From NCBI GenBank assembly GCA_028583605.1, contig CM053328.1:15807107-15871106 (forward strand): DNA of 64,000 bases, in the 5' to 3' direction. The position numbers were made by a program, and so were the translations under genes. Origin of the DNA: Dastarcus helophoroides. Taxonomy: Eukaryota; Arthropoda; Insecta; Coleoptera; Bothrideridae. Of this stretch, positions 40,436-53,489 are shown in pieces; position 1 is the first letter of the stretch; each line of letters begins with the position of its first letter. A model generated the notes under the pieces. The model ran no database searches and was not told the origin of the DNA. It worked only from the letters and a program-made list of their open reading frames with translations.

Positions 40436-42890
40436 ATTCAGCAAGAGTGTATCAAGCTAGTCGAAATAGAAAAAAGTAACAATTGCAGATTTAAAGTAAA
40501 AATCTTTGAATGAAATTCTAGAAAAAGAGCAATTTTTAAACTTAAGTGGAAGTCGATAAAAATGACAACAAATATAAATTTTGAAAAACAAAAATCGAAA
40601 TTTGCGGGAAAACCCAAATTTCCAAAAAAAGACGAAATTTCCCAGAGAAAATAATATTCAAAAATTCGAAGAAAAAATTGAATATTCGAGGTTACAGCCG
40701 AAGTCATTAAATTGGAGTCGAAAATTTTGGAATAAACCCACAAGCTGTTGTTTCACCAATTTCTTGTTCTTCTCTTACTGTTTATTCCTCCTATCTTGTT
40801 CTTGCCTGCAAGAACAATACAAGAAATTTGTTAGCAATGAACAAGACAAGAATTTCTTTTAGCAAGAGCAAGATTTCTTGTCAAAAAATTAGCAAAAAGC
40901 AAGATTTCCTGCTCTTTTCAAGATTTTCTTAAAACAAGTTCTAGAACAGGGTTTTTGAACCTTTCTGAGTACACAATCCCTTTACAAGTAATAAATTCTG
41001 GCGACCCCTCTTAAATGTGGAAAAAATAAAATTTCAGAAAATATTAAGATTAAAAGAAAAAGTTCAATGCTCAGTTTTTTCTCAAAATGACACTATTTAG
41101 GTATCCAGAATTTAAGAAAAAAATTAATTGTTACTTAAATTAAATTTTGTTTTTTTCAGAAAATTTAAAAGTTTCCTCGACTTGTTAATTTTATTCTCCG
41201 AATTTAAATTTTCATTTTGATATTTCGATTTTATTCTCGAAATTAGAATTTTTATAAAAACATTTTGACTGTGACTACGATTTTTTTCTGAACACTTTGA
41301 CTCTGACTGCTAATTTTTCGAGAACTCAATTTCGATGTATTATTTATTAAAACTTGGAATTTTAATCTCAATAATTTGAATTTGAACTGCCATTTTTAAA
41401 ATTTTGATTTTTAAATTCGAAATTTGGCTGAAAAGTACAAATTTATAGACAAAGTCGAATTTTCAAAACTGAAAAACAAATTTCAAAAAAAAAATCGCAA
41501 TTTTTGGATTAAATTCGAACACTTGTTTCGTTAATATATTTTACAACTTTTTCCAAAACTTCTAATTTTAACATCGAAATTTCGGAGATTTTTCGGCTTT
41601 GGAATAGATATTTTGACTTTTTTTCGCAACAGTTATATTTTTAAGTCGAAATTACAAGATTTTTTTTTTTAAATTTCGAGTTTAATCTTCTAATTGTTGA
41701 CACAATTTCTTCCAGATTTTTGCTTGAATTTCGAAAAACATTTTTCAAAGGAATTTCGGAAACAAAATCGAAGATATAAATTTAAAGTCGAAGAAGTCGA
41801 GTCAGATGTGAAAAATTAGGTAAACATATTACACTAATTTAAAATCGAAAATCGAGAATTTGAGTCAACGAGTTAACATTTTTTGAAAAACTCGATTTTT
41901 TCTTAAACTATTGAAATTTTTAGTTTCAACGTAAAGTTTCTGAATTTCTTAAAGCATTTCGAATTTTCCAGATTGTTTTATTTTTCCAAAAACAACAGGT
42001 TTTTTGTTCAAATTTTTCTATTTGAGTTTTTCCTCGAAATTGCGAAATCAACATTTGCATACTATTGATGCACGAAGAACAAAATCTAAAATTTGATTGC
42101 AACGTCGAAAAATTCGAACTTTAAGTTAAAAATTTAACTGAAATTTAGAAAAATTAGAAATTTCAAAATGTCTAAATAAAACGTTAAGTGTTTTCTTGCA
42201 ATTGGTATTTTTTCAAATCTTTATTAATAAAATATTGAAATTTGCTTGAAAAGTCGAAAATGATCTCTTGTAAATTGAAATTTTAAGTTTACACTGAAAT
42301 TTTGAAATAGGTCCGTGCAGTTAATCTTCTCAGTAAGATGCAACTCTTCCAAATGCCGCCCCATATATTTTTTTTTTAAACAAACATATAAAAGCATTTC
42401 TATTGTGGGTTAAATGATCGCTAAAAAGTTAAGTGTAAGCTTAAAGGAGAACTGTCAAAACATGTGTAGCAATTATTTCAGTTTCAATTAAAATATTCCA
42501 TTTTTTGGTAATATCGTATAATACAAAATATGGAAATCTATGTCGAAATTATAGTGTCCTTGCGGCAATTTCAAATTTGATTTTTTGCTCAGATTCTGGC
42601 TTTAAATTCGAAATTTCGACTTTTTCTCAAAGATTCTAGAACAGTTTTTAAACTTAGATTTTTATTTCAATAATTTTATTCTTAAAATTACAAAAATAAT
42701 AAAAATTGAAAGCGAAAAATATAGATTATAGACATGTTTATGTAAAATTTTAATTTTAATATCTACTAGACTTATTTTACCAAAATTTTAGTTAGAGTTT
42801 TTTGTTCTATAATTTGTATTTTAGTTTCAATATTATTCTCGAAATTTTGGGATTTTTTATTTATGTAATATTTATATCGCTTGTGGTCGA
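40436..42890. repeat. A/T-rich degenerate repeat tract, mixed orientation
   Basis: Both TTCGAAGAAAAAATTGAATA-type (minus) and TTGATATTTCGATTTTATTC-type (plus) words occur. Orientation changes near 41100 and 41800. A CAAGA-rich block sits at 40765-40945. The open frames here have repeat composition. Confidence 0.6.
40765..40945. repeat. CAAGA/TCTTG-rich degenerate block, copy 1
   Basis: CTTGTTCTTCTC, CTATCTTGTTCTTGCCTGCAA then AGAACAATACAAGAA, AACAAGACAAGAATTTC and AGCAAGATTTCTTG are packed in 180 bp. The first half has the TCTTG strand and the second half CAAGA, so the block can fold back. The same vocabulary occurs at 47095-47265. Confidence 0.6.
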
Positions 42891-42894
42891 AATT

Positions 42895-43157
42895 CGACCC
42901 AAACCCAATATATCGTCGTTGCCGTGGAAAAATCTTCTGTGCTGAAATGTAAATTTTACAGGAGAGTAGAAAAACCTATTTATTTCGAAAGGGAAGAGAC
43001 ATTCAATCCCCATCAGATTACGAAACGAACCTATTTTTATAAAAAGGTGCACATAAAAAATGTTTCCACTGCAGCGACGATTTGTTTTTTTGCCCTCCTT
43101 TAAAATTTATATTTTAACACATAGACGATTTTTCCACGGCAACGACGATATGTTTTT
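42895..43157. mobile_element. foldback element with ATATCGTCGTTGCCGTGGAA arms
   Basis: ATATCGTCGTTGCCGTGGAA at about 42908, with AAAATCTTCTGTG, is repeated inverted at 43112-43155 (GATTTTTCCACGGCAACGAC, GATATG). A partial inner copy (GCAGCGACGATTTG) lies near 43072. Arms are about 75-110 bp around a short centre. The 63-codon minus-strand frame here is incidental. Confidence 0.65.
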
Positions 43158-43229
43158 ATACAATTCTCAATTCTTGGCTTGATCATTTGAGGAAAGGAGT
43201 AGAAATATAAAAAATTCTGCTCTTTTTGA

Positions 43230-45700
43230 AAATGTATCATTTTTCATCGACAATTTTGATCTGTTTAAAAATGTCTACTTTTTTGAAAATCTCAATTTTT
43301 TCTCAGAATTTTGACTTTTCCTTGAAATTTCGACTTTTCTTTTGAATATCATGCATTCTTATTGTTAAAAATTATGAATGTGTCACTTTGTTCAAATTTC
43401 AGCTTAAGAAAGAACAGCATCTTTGGTAACTTCAAATTTACTCTTCAAAATTTAAATACTCTTTAACTTTTAAATTATTTGAATATGTTCACTTCATAAT
43501 TGGGCTCTTTTTGAACATTTTGATTTTTTTCATATTTCGGTTTTTTTTTCGAAATTTTTATTTTGTTATAAATTTAGACTTTCTTTCAAAAATTCTGCTG
43601 TATTGAAAATCTAGGTTTTTTAAAAATGTTACTGAAAATTTCGATTCTAGAATTTTTGACCTTTTAAAAGTTTTGAATTTTTTAAAATCTACTCATTTTT
43701 GAAAATTTTGTCTTTAAACAATTTCCACCTTATTTAAAAGATTTGACCTTTTCGATAATATTCTACTTTTTTGGAAATATTCAAAGTTTTGACCTTTTTG
43801 AAAACCACAACTTTTTTAGATATTTTCATTTTTTTTAAATTCAATATTTTTTCAAAATTTCTACTTTTTTTGAAAAATGTCACCTTTTATGAATATATCT
43901 ACATATTTTAAATTTTCGATATTTTCGAAATATCTGCTCCTTTAGAGATTTAAATTTTTTTTTTCGAAGTTTTGCCTTTTTGAATTTTTGATTTTTTTTG
44001 ATTTTTAAAATTCCTTTTTTTTAACTGACTTGAAAATTTCGATTTTTGCAAATGATGGCAGTCCTGCTGAAAATTTCAAATTTCGATTTTCAGTTTTTTT
44101 ATAAATATCCAGTTTTCTAATCAAGACTTTTTCTCAAATATTAGATTATTTTGATCTTCGATTTTAACTTTCGAAAATTTAAATTTTTGAAAAATGTTAC
44201 TTTTGCAAATTTTAACTTTATTCACAATCTTTTTTTACTTTTCTCAAAATGTTGACTTTTTCAAAAAATTCTACTTTAAAAAAATTGAATAAAGATGTTT
44301 ACTTTTTGTTTCAATTTCGATATTTTTGAAGTTCAAATATTTCCAAATTCTGACTTTTTTCAGGATTTTGAGTTGCTTCGAATACTTCTAATTTTGCTCA
44401 GAATTTTTATTTTCCTAGTTTACTGTTTTAGAGGAATTTCGTCTGTTCTGAGATTGTGATTATATCGTAAAATCTCAATTTCCAAAAATTTCGCAATTTT
44501 TTTTTAGTAATTTCCATTTTTTGAAAAATATCTATCAATTTTCAAACATTTGAAGTGTACTCTCAGTTTTTACATTACTTGGAGATTTTGACTTTTTGAA
44601 AATTTTTACTTTTTCCTAATCTTTTGATTTATTAAAATTTTTACTTTTTGTGGAATTCTTTAATTTTTAAAACTTTGAATCTTAATAGATTTAATTTTTT
44701 TTCAAAATTTTTGTTTTCTCAGTATTTTTGATTTTTTTTTAAATTTCGAATTTTTTTCTTAAAAATGTCTTTTTTCTCAACGAATTCTAAAATTTTTTCT
44801 CGGTAAGTTTTTTATAATTTTTATTTTTTCAAAATTCGTCTTTAAAAATCTTGTTCTTGAAAATTTTCACTTTTATCAAAAATTTCAATTATTTTTTCAA
44901 ATTTTGACTTTTTCTTTGATAGTTATAACTTATTTTCAAAATTTGCACTTTTGCTCTACGTTTCTAATAATTTTTTTTAATATTTCGGGTTTTTAAAGTT
45001 TGAACTTTTTTAAAGTTCTGTCTTGGTTTTTAACTTTTTTAAAATAACCACTTTTTTTAATTTACCCTTTTTCAAAATTTTGGTTCTTGAAGGTTTTCAT
45101 TTTAATTTTAAATTTTGACTTTCAAAATTCGTCGTGTGGAGCCGAAATTGTTTTCGAAAACTTTATTTTTAGCTTATAAATTATTAGTTCTTTTATTTTG
45201 TAAATGTTGACCTTTTCTATGGATTTTAATGGATTTCAGTTCCAATTTTCACATTTCGAATTGAAACCTGAAATATTGGCTTTTTCTACAAATATTCAAT
45301 TTTTCCTCAAAATAAAAAATGTATGTCTTTTATAAAGAGAGAAATTTATTTTTCAATTTAATATTATTCTAAAAATGTTGGCATTTTTTTATATATTACG
45401 TAAATTATTATTTTTTTTTTTAAATTTTGATCTTTTGCGGATTCTAATTTTTTAGTTTTAATTGTCACATTTTTTCTGAAATTTTGACTTTAGACTTGAA
45501 ATATTGTACTACATTCTCGAAATTTATTTATCTTTGATCTCAAAATTTTCAAAGATATTTTTCAAATTTCGATTCTTTTTCGAAATTTTTAGGTTAGTTA
45601 ATAAGAATTTTAAAATGTAAATTCAGAATTTTGAAAAAAAATATGAAAATTTCGAGAAAAAACTTTACTTTTATGAAAAAACTATCAAACTTATTGTCGG
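43230..45700. repeat. A/T-rich degenerate repeat tract, plus orientation
   Basis: Long uninterrupted run of TTTTGAAAATTTCGA, TTTTTCAAAATTTTGACTTT and related words, CGACTTTT on plus. Period roughly 18-30 bp. It ends with a few minus-orientation words (AAAATTTCGAGAAAAAAC) near 45640-45665. Confidence 0.75.
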
Positions 45701-45772
45701 TTTTTTTCTTTTTCATGAACATAACATAATCAAGAGTTATAAAAAAAGTTCTGAATTTATAAACAAACAAAA

Positions 45773-46003
45773 TTGTTAATTACGGAATGGCTCAAATTAT
45801 ATTTTGATTTAGGTGCTTATGCAGGCTCTTTAAGGTGCCGCCTGATGGGGTTGCTGCTTTGCATCATAGCAGGTTTTGCCGATAAGGTCAATATTGCGGA
45901 AAAAAAACATGAAATTATTAAGGGAGACTGGGGTATGGATAGTCTTTATATTTTGGCTAAAAACTGGCAAAAAATATTTTCTTCTGAAAATTTCAAAACC
46001 TAA
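45773..46003 (+). CDS. unrecognised 76-codon open frame of non-repeat composition
   Basis: The frame reads ITEWLKLYFDLGAYAGSL, LMGLLLCIIAGFADKVNIAE and KKHEIIKGDWGMDSLYILAK before TAA. Composition is protein-like and unlike the flanking repeats. It has no ATG start (a TTG begins the frame) and no family was recognised. It adjoins a transposon-like block (46090-46800), so a transposase fragment is the simplest guess. Confidence 0.25.
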   Translation: MLITEWLKLYFDLGAYAGSLRCRLMGLLLCIIAGFADKVNIAEKKHEIIKGDWGMDSLYILAKNWQKIFSSENFKT

Positions 46004-46089
46004 ATAACCTCTCTTTGGGTTGCAGCAGTTTAGTAAAATTGTATTAAATTATATAACTTATATCAGTTAGCGCAAAAAATGCATTTTTG

Positions 46090-46800
46090 CGATTTTGAAA
46101 AATGTCAGGGAATTACGGACCACTTTGTAAATCAATTAAGAAATGGAAAAATATGGTAAAAAAAACCTTTTATTTTTGATTATAAGTGACAGAAGATTTA
46201 GTATGAAAAAGAAACAAAGTGAGTTGAAGTAAGAAATGGCAAAGAACATCATTTGGAAACGAAATTGTTATCGTACCAAAAATTGCCGAAAAATAATGTT
46301 GTGTTGAAAATTTACATGAATAATCTCTTATATGCATTAAATTCACGAAGTTAGCTTGTGAAATGGAAAGAATTGAGTGATCCATAATTCCCCGACAAAA
46401 GTGGTCCATAATTTCCTGAACGTAATTTTTTACAATATGGCAGCATATGAGTAACCAAATACAAACTTCCTTGAAAATTTCATGTTTGTGTCGAAGATTT
46501 AAGATTTCGCGAATATTATGAAGATATTTACCTGAGTTGGTTCTCGAAAAGTGTGGTTAAATTAGAGGAAACTGAAAATGAAAAAAAAAAAAATTCGAAT
46601 ATTCACATTTCTATTTGGTATCAAAGCGTTGTAACGGTTCATGTACACAAGACGAATACTGCAAATAAAATGAGCTTAACATGAGGTGAGCTGACGACAT
46701 TTATTTCTAGCTGTCAACCACTACTAAACAAAAAAATATAAAGCTAGTCCTCAATTCCCCGTGGTCCAGAATACCCCAGCCCTCCCTACTAATAACAATG
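46090..46800. mobile_element. unclassified element fragment with internal repeats GAATTACGGACCAC/GTGGTCC
   Basis: GGAATTACGGACCACTTTGT (46108) is matched by its inverted form near 46385-46420 (ACAAAAGTGGTCCATAATTT) and again near 46755-46780 (CCCCGTGGTCCAGAATACCC). Such repeated termini mark a mobile element or a composite of short copies. No transposase motif was recognised. The 79-codon minus-strand frame 46409-46170 has no known domain. Confidence 0.35.
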
Positions 46801-47094
46801 TTTTTAATTTGAAGCGTTTTCAACTTTTTTTCTCAAAATATTTAGTCTAAAAAAAAACTTAAAGTTAACGAAGATTATTTGTTAATTTTATTTTTTTTCG
46901 AAATTTCTATATTCATCTAAGTAAATTTCGTTTTTTTAATAAATGTTGATTGGGTTTCCGTTTTGAGAGCCCACGTCTCCAATTTATCGTTTTATTTTGT
47001 CTTTACATCTTTTATATATGATGTACTTTTTAAATTTAGCGTGTCGCAATGAATTCTGAATCTGTTTTGTTGTTGCTCATGCGCAAAACAAACG
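46801..47094. other. A/T-rich stretch, nothing recognised
   Basis: Repeat-family words with no gene or element boundary. Confidence 0.35.
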
Positions 47095-47265
47095 AGCCAG
47101 CAAGAACAAGAAAAGGCAAGACTATTGCTAGCAAAACAAGAATCAAACCGTCAAAAAATTGGTAAGAAAGTAAACAACAAGTAAAACAACTTTTTGTCTT
47201 GATCAGCAAGACAAGACAAGAAGTTAGCTAGCTAGCAAGACAAGAAATCTTGCTTTGTGTATTAT
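47095..47265. repeat. CAAGA-rich degenerate block, copy 2
   Basis: CCAGCAAGAACAAGAAAAGG, CTAGCAAAACAAGAATC, AGCAAGACAAGACAAGAAG and GCTAGCTAGCAAGACAAG occur in 170 bp. It is related to 40765-40945, but most copies are on one strand here. Confidence 0.65.
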
Positions 47266-47640
47266 TAACCCAAACACTTACCAAATTACGAGAGTGCTAC
47301 CTCAAGATTCCGAGATTATATCTGCAGTTACCAATTTCTCTCTCTAAAATCTAACGAAATCTAGTTATGGACTTGGCCCCAAAGTCTTAAGATTTTTCGA
47401 AATTTCTAATTTACACTCGATAACTGGATAACATAACAATCTACATAAAAAATTATAAGAAATATTCTTCTAAATAAGGGATGGAAAGATTTCCACGTTC
47501 AAAGTTGGTAAAAGTACTTCCTTCTGGTATTCATCGCATCAAAGAATTACGTTTCACCCACCATTGTAAGAGATTTATTCAGAAACAAATCAAAATACAA
47601 AAAAAATAGGAGAAAATTTATGAAAAAAAAAACACTCAGA
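47266..47640. other. stretch without recognised feature
   Basis: Moderate-complexity sequence with no exon or element signal. Confidence 0.35.
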
Positions 47641-47644
47641 ACGG

Positions 47645-48030
47645 ACAGTACTTTAGTATGTCAACCATATTCAAAGTGAAACTCTTCCAAAATGAAAAAT
47701 CGTACAACAGACAGGATTGTTAAAGACAGGAAGGCACCATACGTCAGGATATCAACTATACTAGAGGCGAAATTCGTCCGAAATAAAAAATTCAGAAATT
47801 TCGAAACAATGAATATCGGACAAGATGGATACGATAGAAGACCACGGTCATTCAGTTGGTCAAAAATACCAGAGGCGAAACTCTTCTTAAATAAAAAATG
47901 GCACAAAAGAAAAAATAGATACGATAGAAGAGCATGGTAACTATGCTGAGTTACCGTGCTCTTCTGTCGTATCTATCTTTTCTTTTGTGTCACTGTCAAC
48001 CATACCAGAGGCAAAACTCTTCTACTGGAA
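47645..48030. repeat. roughly 100-115-bp tandem repeat with a 40-bp-arm hairpin
   Basis: Copies begin near 47659 (TCAACCATATTCAAAGTGAA), 47752 (TCAACTATACTAGAGGCGAA), 47860 (TCAAAAATACCAGAGGCGAA) and 47998 (TCAACCATACCAGAGGCAAA). Each contains an ACTCTTC/ATTCGTC and AAATGAAAAAT/AAATAAAAAAT part. Two also contain GATACGATAGAAGA. At 47900-47985 a near-perfect inverted repeat, AGATACGATAGAAGAGCATG facing CGTGCTCTTCTGTCGTATCT, interrupts the series. The unit length explains the open frames on both strands; I do not consider them genes. Confidence 0.7.
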
Positions 48031-48650
48031 TTGATTTTTGTAACAGCAGAGCGCAAAACAGTTTATTTTCTGAATATAGATTTTATAGTGAAATAAAATG
48101 CAACTTACCAAAACGTTGAGGTTGGAGATATTTTATGGGGTACACCATCACGTATACGGGTCGCAGATAATATATAGGACATATCTTTACACCCCACGGA
48201 CGCTGCATCGCGATCAAACAAACTCTTTCCTGGCTAGATGATAATAATTTGGAAAGCGACTTGAAGATACTAACTTTTAGATTGAGTCAAAAAGCTTTTA
48301 GTAGCCACTGAGAAAGGGGAATGGCCTGCACCCTAGGGTGCGCAATTTTAATTCTTACTCAAAAATTGCTCATTTAATGATATCTACTGTCTACCTGCTT
48401 TACAGTTGGCTTCTACCTTGCATTATCCACCAAATTTTCTCTGTGGTTAGAATTAATGGGGGGCATTCGAATAAAATTAGGACATTATCAATTCATTTTC
48501 TTAATTGATTGTGTTTATTTACTACATAAAGTTGTCAAATACTTAAAGAAAGTTAAGTGTGTTGAACATAATTTATATTATCAGTGTTTGTCAACCCAAG
48601 CACTGTCACCCAGTCACCCTCATCAATCCCTATAGATTGAACTGTAGAGT
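48031..48650. other. stretch of normal complexity, nothing recognised
   Basis: It includes CACCCTAGGGTGCGCAAT near 48331 (a small palindrome CACCCTAGGGTG) but no coding or transposon signal that I can name. Confidence 0.35.
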
Positions 48651-51150
48651 TACATTTTTTTAAATTCATCCCGGATTTTAGTTTAATCCCCAAATTTTAC
48701 TGTTTCTTGCCTCTATTATATCCTGAAAATAAAATTGAAATTTGCACCTGAAGCAATTAAAATGAAAATTTTAACATTGATTATAAGCCGAAAATTTTAA
48801 TGTTTCTATACAGTTTTGATTGGTCATAATTTCGTTTTTCTTTATAATTTTTCAATTCGTTTTCTCAAAATGTTGACTTTTTTCCCAAGATAAACCTCCA
48901 AAGTTCGATCTACTTCCTAAGCTTTTTTATTTGTTCTGAGATTTTCTCTAGAATTTCGATTTTTTTTTCAAACATCCCTGTGTACATTTTCAATTATTTC
49001 CTAAAATTTCTAGGTTAAAATTAAGATCTTGACTTCCCTAAAGCTTCGACTTTCTTCGCAACCGAAAATTTTAATTTTACCAGAAATTTTTAAAGTTTAG
49101 CGAGTTTAGACTTTTCTTAATTTTGTTGTTTTTCTAGCATTTTTCAACTGATTTTCTCAAAATTTCAACTGTGTCCTTTATATTAACTTGAAAGGTCCGA
49201 CCTATTTTTCAACTTTTTGTCCTAAAACTAATTTTTTAAAGGTGATCAATTTTGTTTACAAATTTTAATCCTTTTTTGAATGTTTGTACATATTTGAGTC
49301 AACTAGAAGCAAAACTCTGTATTTGACTTCTAAGTAATTTTGAGTTATCAATAAAAAACCTGCATCTCTTGATTTAACGTAACTTTCTAAGTAATCATAT
49401 TTATTTCGTGATAAGTTTGTGTTACTTGCGTTAAAACAACATTTTTTTCTTCCAAATTTGTTAATTTTCTTAAAAAATTTAAAAATTTAATACAAATGCA
49501 GATTTCTGTAAGTGAAAAATGGAAATACAGATTTTTGCGATGATATTTCAGAAAATATTATTCTTTGTTTCTGAACTTTTGTACAGATACAGACAGTTAG
49601 TAATGGGCGTTTTAATATTTACATGCAAAATCAGTTTGCGAATATTCTGCAAATACAGAGTTTTGCTTCTAGTGTATTCATTTAAAACATTTCCTAAAAT
49701 ATCTGGGATACAATTAAGACTGACTTTTCTCTGAAAATATCGGATGAATCCAGATATTTCGAATGTGATCTAGAAACTCGGGTTGTCAATTTCAAGAAAA
49801 AAGTGGAATATTCCAGTTTAAAGTAAATTTAAAATGATTACCATTTTGTCAAAAATTACTAGTTTAAACTTCCTTTACATGTTTACCCCAAGATTTTATT
49901 ATCATTTAAAGCTTTGAATTGTTTCTCAACATTTCGACTTTAATCTCAAAATTACGAACCACTTTTTGGATTTTTTGGCTTTAAAAGCCAATTGATTTTT
50001 GTGAAATATCTCACTGTTTGTCATAAAATATTAATTTTATAATTCAAGCTATTTTGTTAAAGTTTTGAGTAGTAACCTTCGAAATTTTCTTTCTTTCCTC
50101 GAACTTTTGTGCTAAGACTGGATTCTGTTATAAAACTGCAAATTTCTCGTGTTTTCGATTTTTCTCCTGTAAACTTTTTAGTCAAAATTGGAAAATTTTT
50201 ACTTTGTTTCTAAAATTTCGACATCAACATAGGAAATTTGGACGTTGTTCCCGAAATTTTGTCGTTGATCCCCATATCCCAGTTTTTATCTAAAAAATTT
50301 ATATAAGTGGCAATTACGTTTTTTTAGACCTCTTCACGTTTCACGTCAAAATTTCTATTTATTCTAATAAAAAATGTCGAATGTTTAGTCCAAATATTCA
50401 CATTGCCAAAATTTAAATTTTGATTTTCAAAATTCCAAGTTTAAACGCGAAAGTTTATTTTGTTATTTTGAGTTTTGATTCGAATCTCCAGAGAAAATTC
50501 AAATTTCAAGCCGGTTGGAATGGTTCTCTACTGAATTTAAACATGAACTCGAAAATTTCAAGAAAAAAAGTCATAATTTCTAGAAAAAGTATTTTGATGT
50601 CGAAAACTTAAACAAAACATTGCAAGTTAGTAATTTTGAGTAAATGTAAACGTTCGAAATACTCTTTATAATTCGTCTGTTTCTAGAGATATTGAGCGAA
50701 ACAAAAAAAATGAAATAGTTGAGTCAATATTTCTCTAAATTAAACTAGAAATGTTGAGAACTTTTTACCTAAATCTTGGTTTTTTGTTTGAAGCCTTGAC
50801 AGTTTTGAAAATCTCGCGTTAAAATTCCATATAATTCTTGTTTTGTTTGTGAACTCGAAACTTCTTTAAATTAAATCAAAATTTAGGGAGAGAAAAATTT
50901 TTTGAGTTTAAATTTGGGGACAAAATATTATATGAAAAACCAACATTATTAAAAAATAATCCATGTATATCTCCAGATTTCGAATATTCTAGAAGAAAAT
51001 AACAATTTACTTTTGGCCATTTTTCAAAAAATTCACATAATTGACTCCCTGTACAAATAATCTGGAATCAAACTTTTAACTGATTTTCAGAAGGTTTCAC
51101 TTGGAGAAAAATGGTCGAGGAGAAATAAAGTCCTAGAGAAAAATAAAAAA
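48651..51150. repeat. A/T-rich degenerate repeat tract
   Basis: Words of the AAATTTCGACTTTTT family are more diverged than in other tracts, with a more complex island at 49290-49600. The open frames 49519-49734 and 50420-50611 show no domain. Confidence 0.5.
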
Positions 51151-52677
51151 ATGCAAATTAAAGCTTCAGTTTTCTGGTTTTCAGGTACTAAGTATAACAT
51201 TTTTTTAGCGCTATACGAAAATCAGGAGCCGAAAATGTTTCCAAATATGAGGAGCTGGCGGGAAGAACGATGAAAGTGCATAGCCTTGAATAACGCTTTT
51301 GATTTTAAGAACTTTTACCACTTTTTTAAAGAAAAGTAAACATAATCATAAGTAAGTGTTGACAATAGTGTAGTCCTGTGCTTTAACAATACCAGCAAGA
51401 ATAATGTGGCAGAAAAAAATTTATTGTTGTCATTTGTATTTTATTTTATTATTTTTTTCATGTTAAGCATAACCACATTATTGAGATATTTTGGTTATAG
51501 TTTTTTTTAAGATTTCTATTAAATACCATCATTGTTTGCTCAAATAATAGTTTAAAAAAGGTGCAGCATCCCTAATTATCCAAGAACCCTCCAAACAAAA
51601 AGTACAGGATGCCCCATTTTTAGGACTTTTTCAGGAGATATTGGACTTATTATTAAAAATAAAGACTGTCATACTTTTTGATCAGATAAATATTCCAGTG
51701 TACAGGGTGATTTTTAAAATCTTGGCTCAACGGTATTCTATCAAACGTAACGCACACTAATCGCTTTTGTCATAAACGTCAAAACAATTTTTCGGCATAT
51801 AACATATGTATGAGAAACTATCAACGGTTTATTTGCAAATGTTACCAGATACATATATAGTACAATAGTACATGCAAAAATGTATAGATTGAATTATCTA
51901 TCTTGATTTTTAAAAAAATGTGCACCCTCATCGTTCTTCCTGTTACATCCTCTAAGATTAATTTTAAAAAGATCCATGGAATTCAATATTTTGTTTCTAG
52001 TGATTCCATGATAAAACTCTTTAAGATAACTTAATCTCTTTAATTTGAGAGGTTTTCGAGTCCTCCACGATGATTTTTCGCTGAATCATCGTAGTTCAAA
52101 ACAAAAAAGTCATTTTTGACTTTAGCAATTAATAAGTCTGGAAATAATAAAAGTACTTTCTGAGAATCATAAGAAAACACAAAATTGCTTTCATCTAAAA
52201 CAGTTTACGGAATCCAATACATATTTTCCAGAAATCGCATCAAAAAACTATTTTAGATAATTTAATATTTTTTAATTTGTTTCTGGGAAACGGAAAGGTA
52301 TTGAGGCGATGGTCAACTTACTAATTATTATAACTCATTGGGCTAGATAAAGGATTACTGCGGCAGTAATCAAATGATTATAAACTCAGAGGGTAGTAAT
52401 TGCATTTTACTAATGAAAGGTAAAGATTTTTTACAAAAGGGACCAAAACGCTCCCATTGAATTAAAATAATTATATCGTTTAATTAAATTGTTTACAATT
52501 TTTGTCTATACATCAGTATCTATTTTATAATACAATGCTGTTGGTATATAAAATGAAAAATAGTTTGCTGCCTGATCATTTAAAATTTAAACGTGTGGAG
52601 GAAATTCATTATTACAGTACTAGAAATGTCACGAATTATTACATTACAAGAGTAAATAAGGAAAAATTACAATATTA
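51151..52677. other. mixed stretch with mariner-type end remnants, no gene
   Basis: TACAGGGTGATTTTTAAAAT near 51702 and AGTACAGGATGCCCCATTTT near 51601 look like worn Tc1-mariner-type ends. GAACGATGAAAGTGCAT (51266) is partly complementary to GCACCCTCATCGTTCTTCCT (51921), so the two may bound a 0.65-kb insertion. No transposase was seen. The 68-codon frame 52502-52708 looks accidental. Confidence 0.4.
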
Positions 52678-53312
52678 TAACATCTTTGGAAGCTGCACAA
52701 CTTTTTGAATACAATGCACCAAAAAAAAGTGATTTTTAAAGGATCGAAAAATTTTTTGGTCCCATTTTATTTTTTAACCTAGAAGGCTATGACTCATTAA
52801 AATTAACTCTAATGGACCACATTAACCCTAAAAAAATTAAATCACGTGAAAAAAGGAATATTTCATTCTTTTCTTACGTGATAAAGTTAACAAAGATGGT
52901 TTTTATGTCATAACTTCATTTGCTTAAATGGCACCATATTGGTACTGTGGCTACCACCAAAAATTAATAATTAGTGGCGAAACTAACCATATTTTCAATT
53001 TTGCTACGAAATCAATAGAACTGAAGTTATAGCCAAAAGAATTCAAAATATTCGCGTTCAATTTATTTGAAGAGTTTTTCAATAAGAACATAAGGTAGCT
53101 GTGAAAAACAAATTTAGAAAACATACACTTTCTAAGTTTTCCTAATTTCATTTTTTTGCAGCACTCATATGGTCAGTTAACGTTAATTAGAATGAGTCAT
53201 GACCTTCTAGGCTGAAAAATAAAATGAGACCAAAAAAAATGTAGATCCTTTAAAAATCACTCATTTTATGTGTATTGTATCCAGAAAATTGTGTAGATTC
53301 TAAAAATGTAAT
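52678..53312. mobile_element. foldback/MITE-like element with about 180-bp inverted arms
   Basis: The left arm (52678-52860) and right arm (53110-53312, inverted) share ACAATTTTCTGGATACAATA / ACAACTTTTTGAATACAATG, GTGATTTTTAAAGGATC, CCTAGAAGGTCATGACTCAT / CCTAGAAGGCTATGACTCAT. The centre (about 250 bp) is unique A/T-rich DNA. Long arms and no coding sequence fit a foldback element; I saw no clear target duplication. Confidence 0.7.
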
Positions 53313-53489
53313 AATATACATGCTGTTCCATTTAAAAATCAAAAGTTGGTATTAGTTTTAGCAAAAGTGACAGCAGTAGGAATGTCAATTTTAAGTCAAA
53401 ATTTGATATTTCATAAATACATCAAGTATAGCAACTCTGAAAATTTTATCTTCGTAAGTAAAGAAAAAATAGGGGGTGTACCATGATTT

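Noticed and set aside
47661..47940. Opposed 81-82-codon frames on both strands
   Set aside because: Both arise from the same tandem repeat whose unit keeps frames open; there is no independent evidence of coding.
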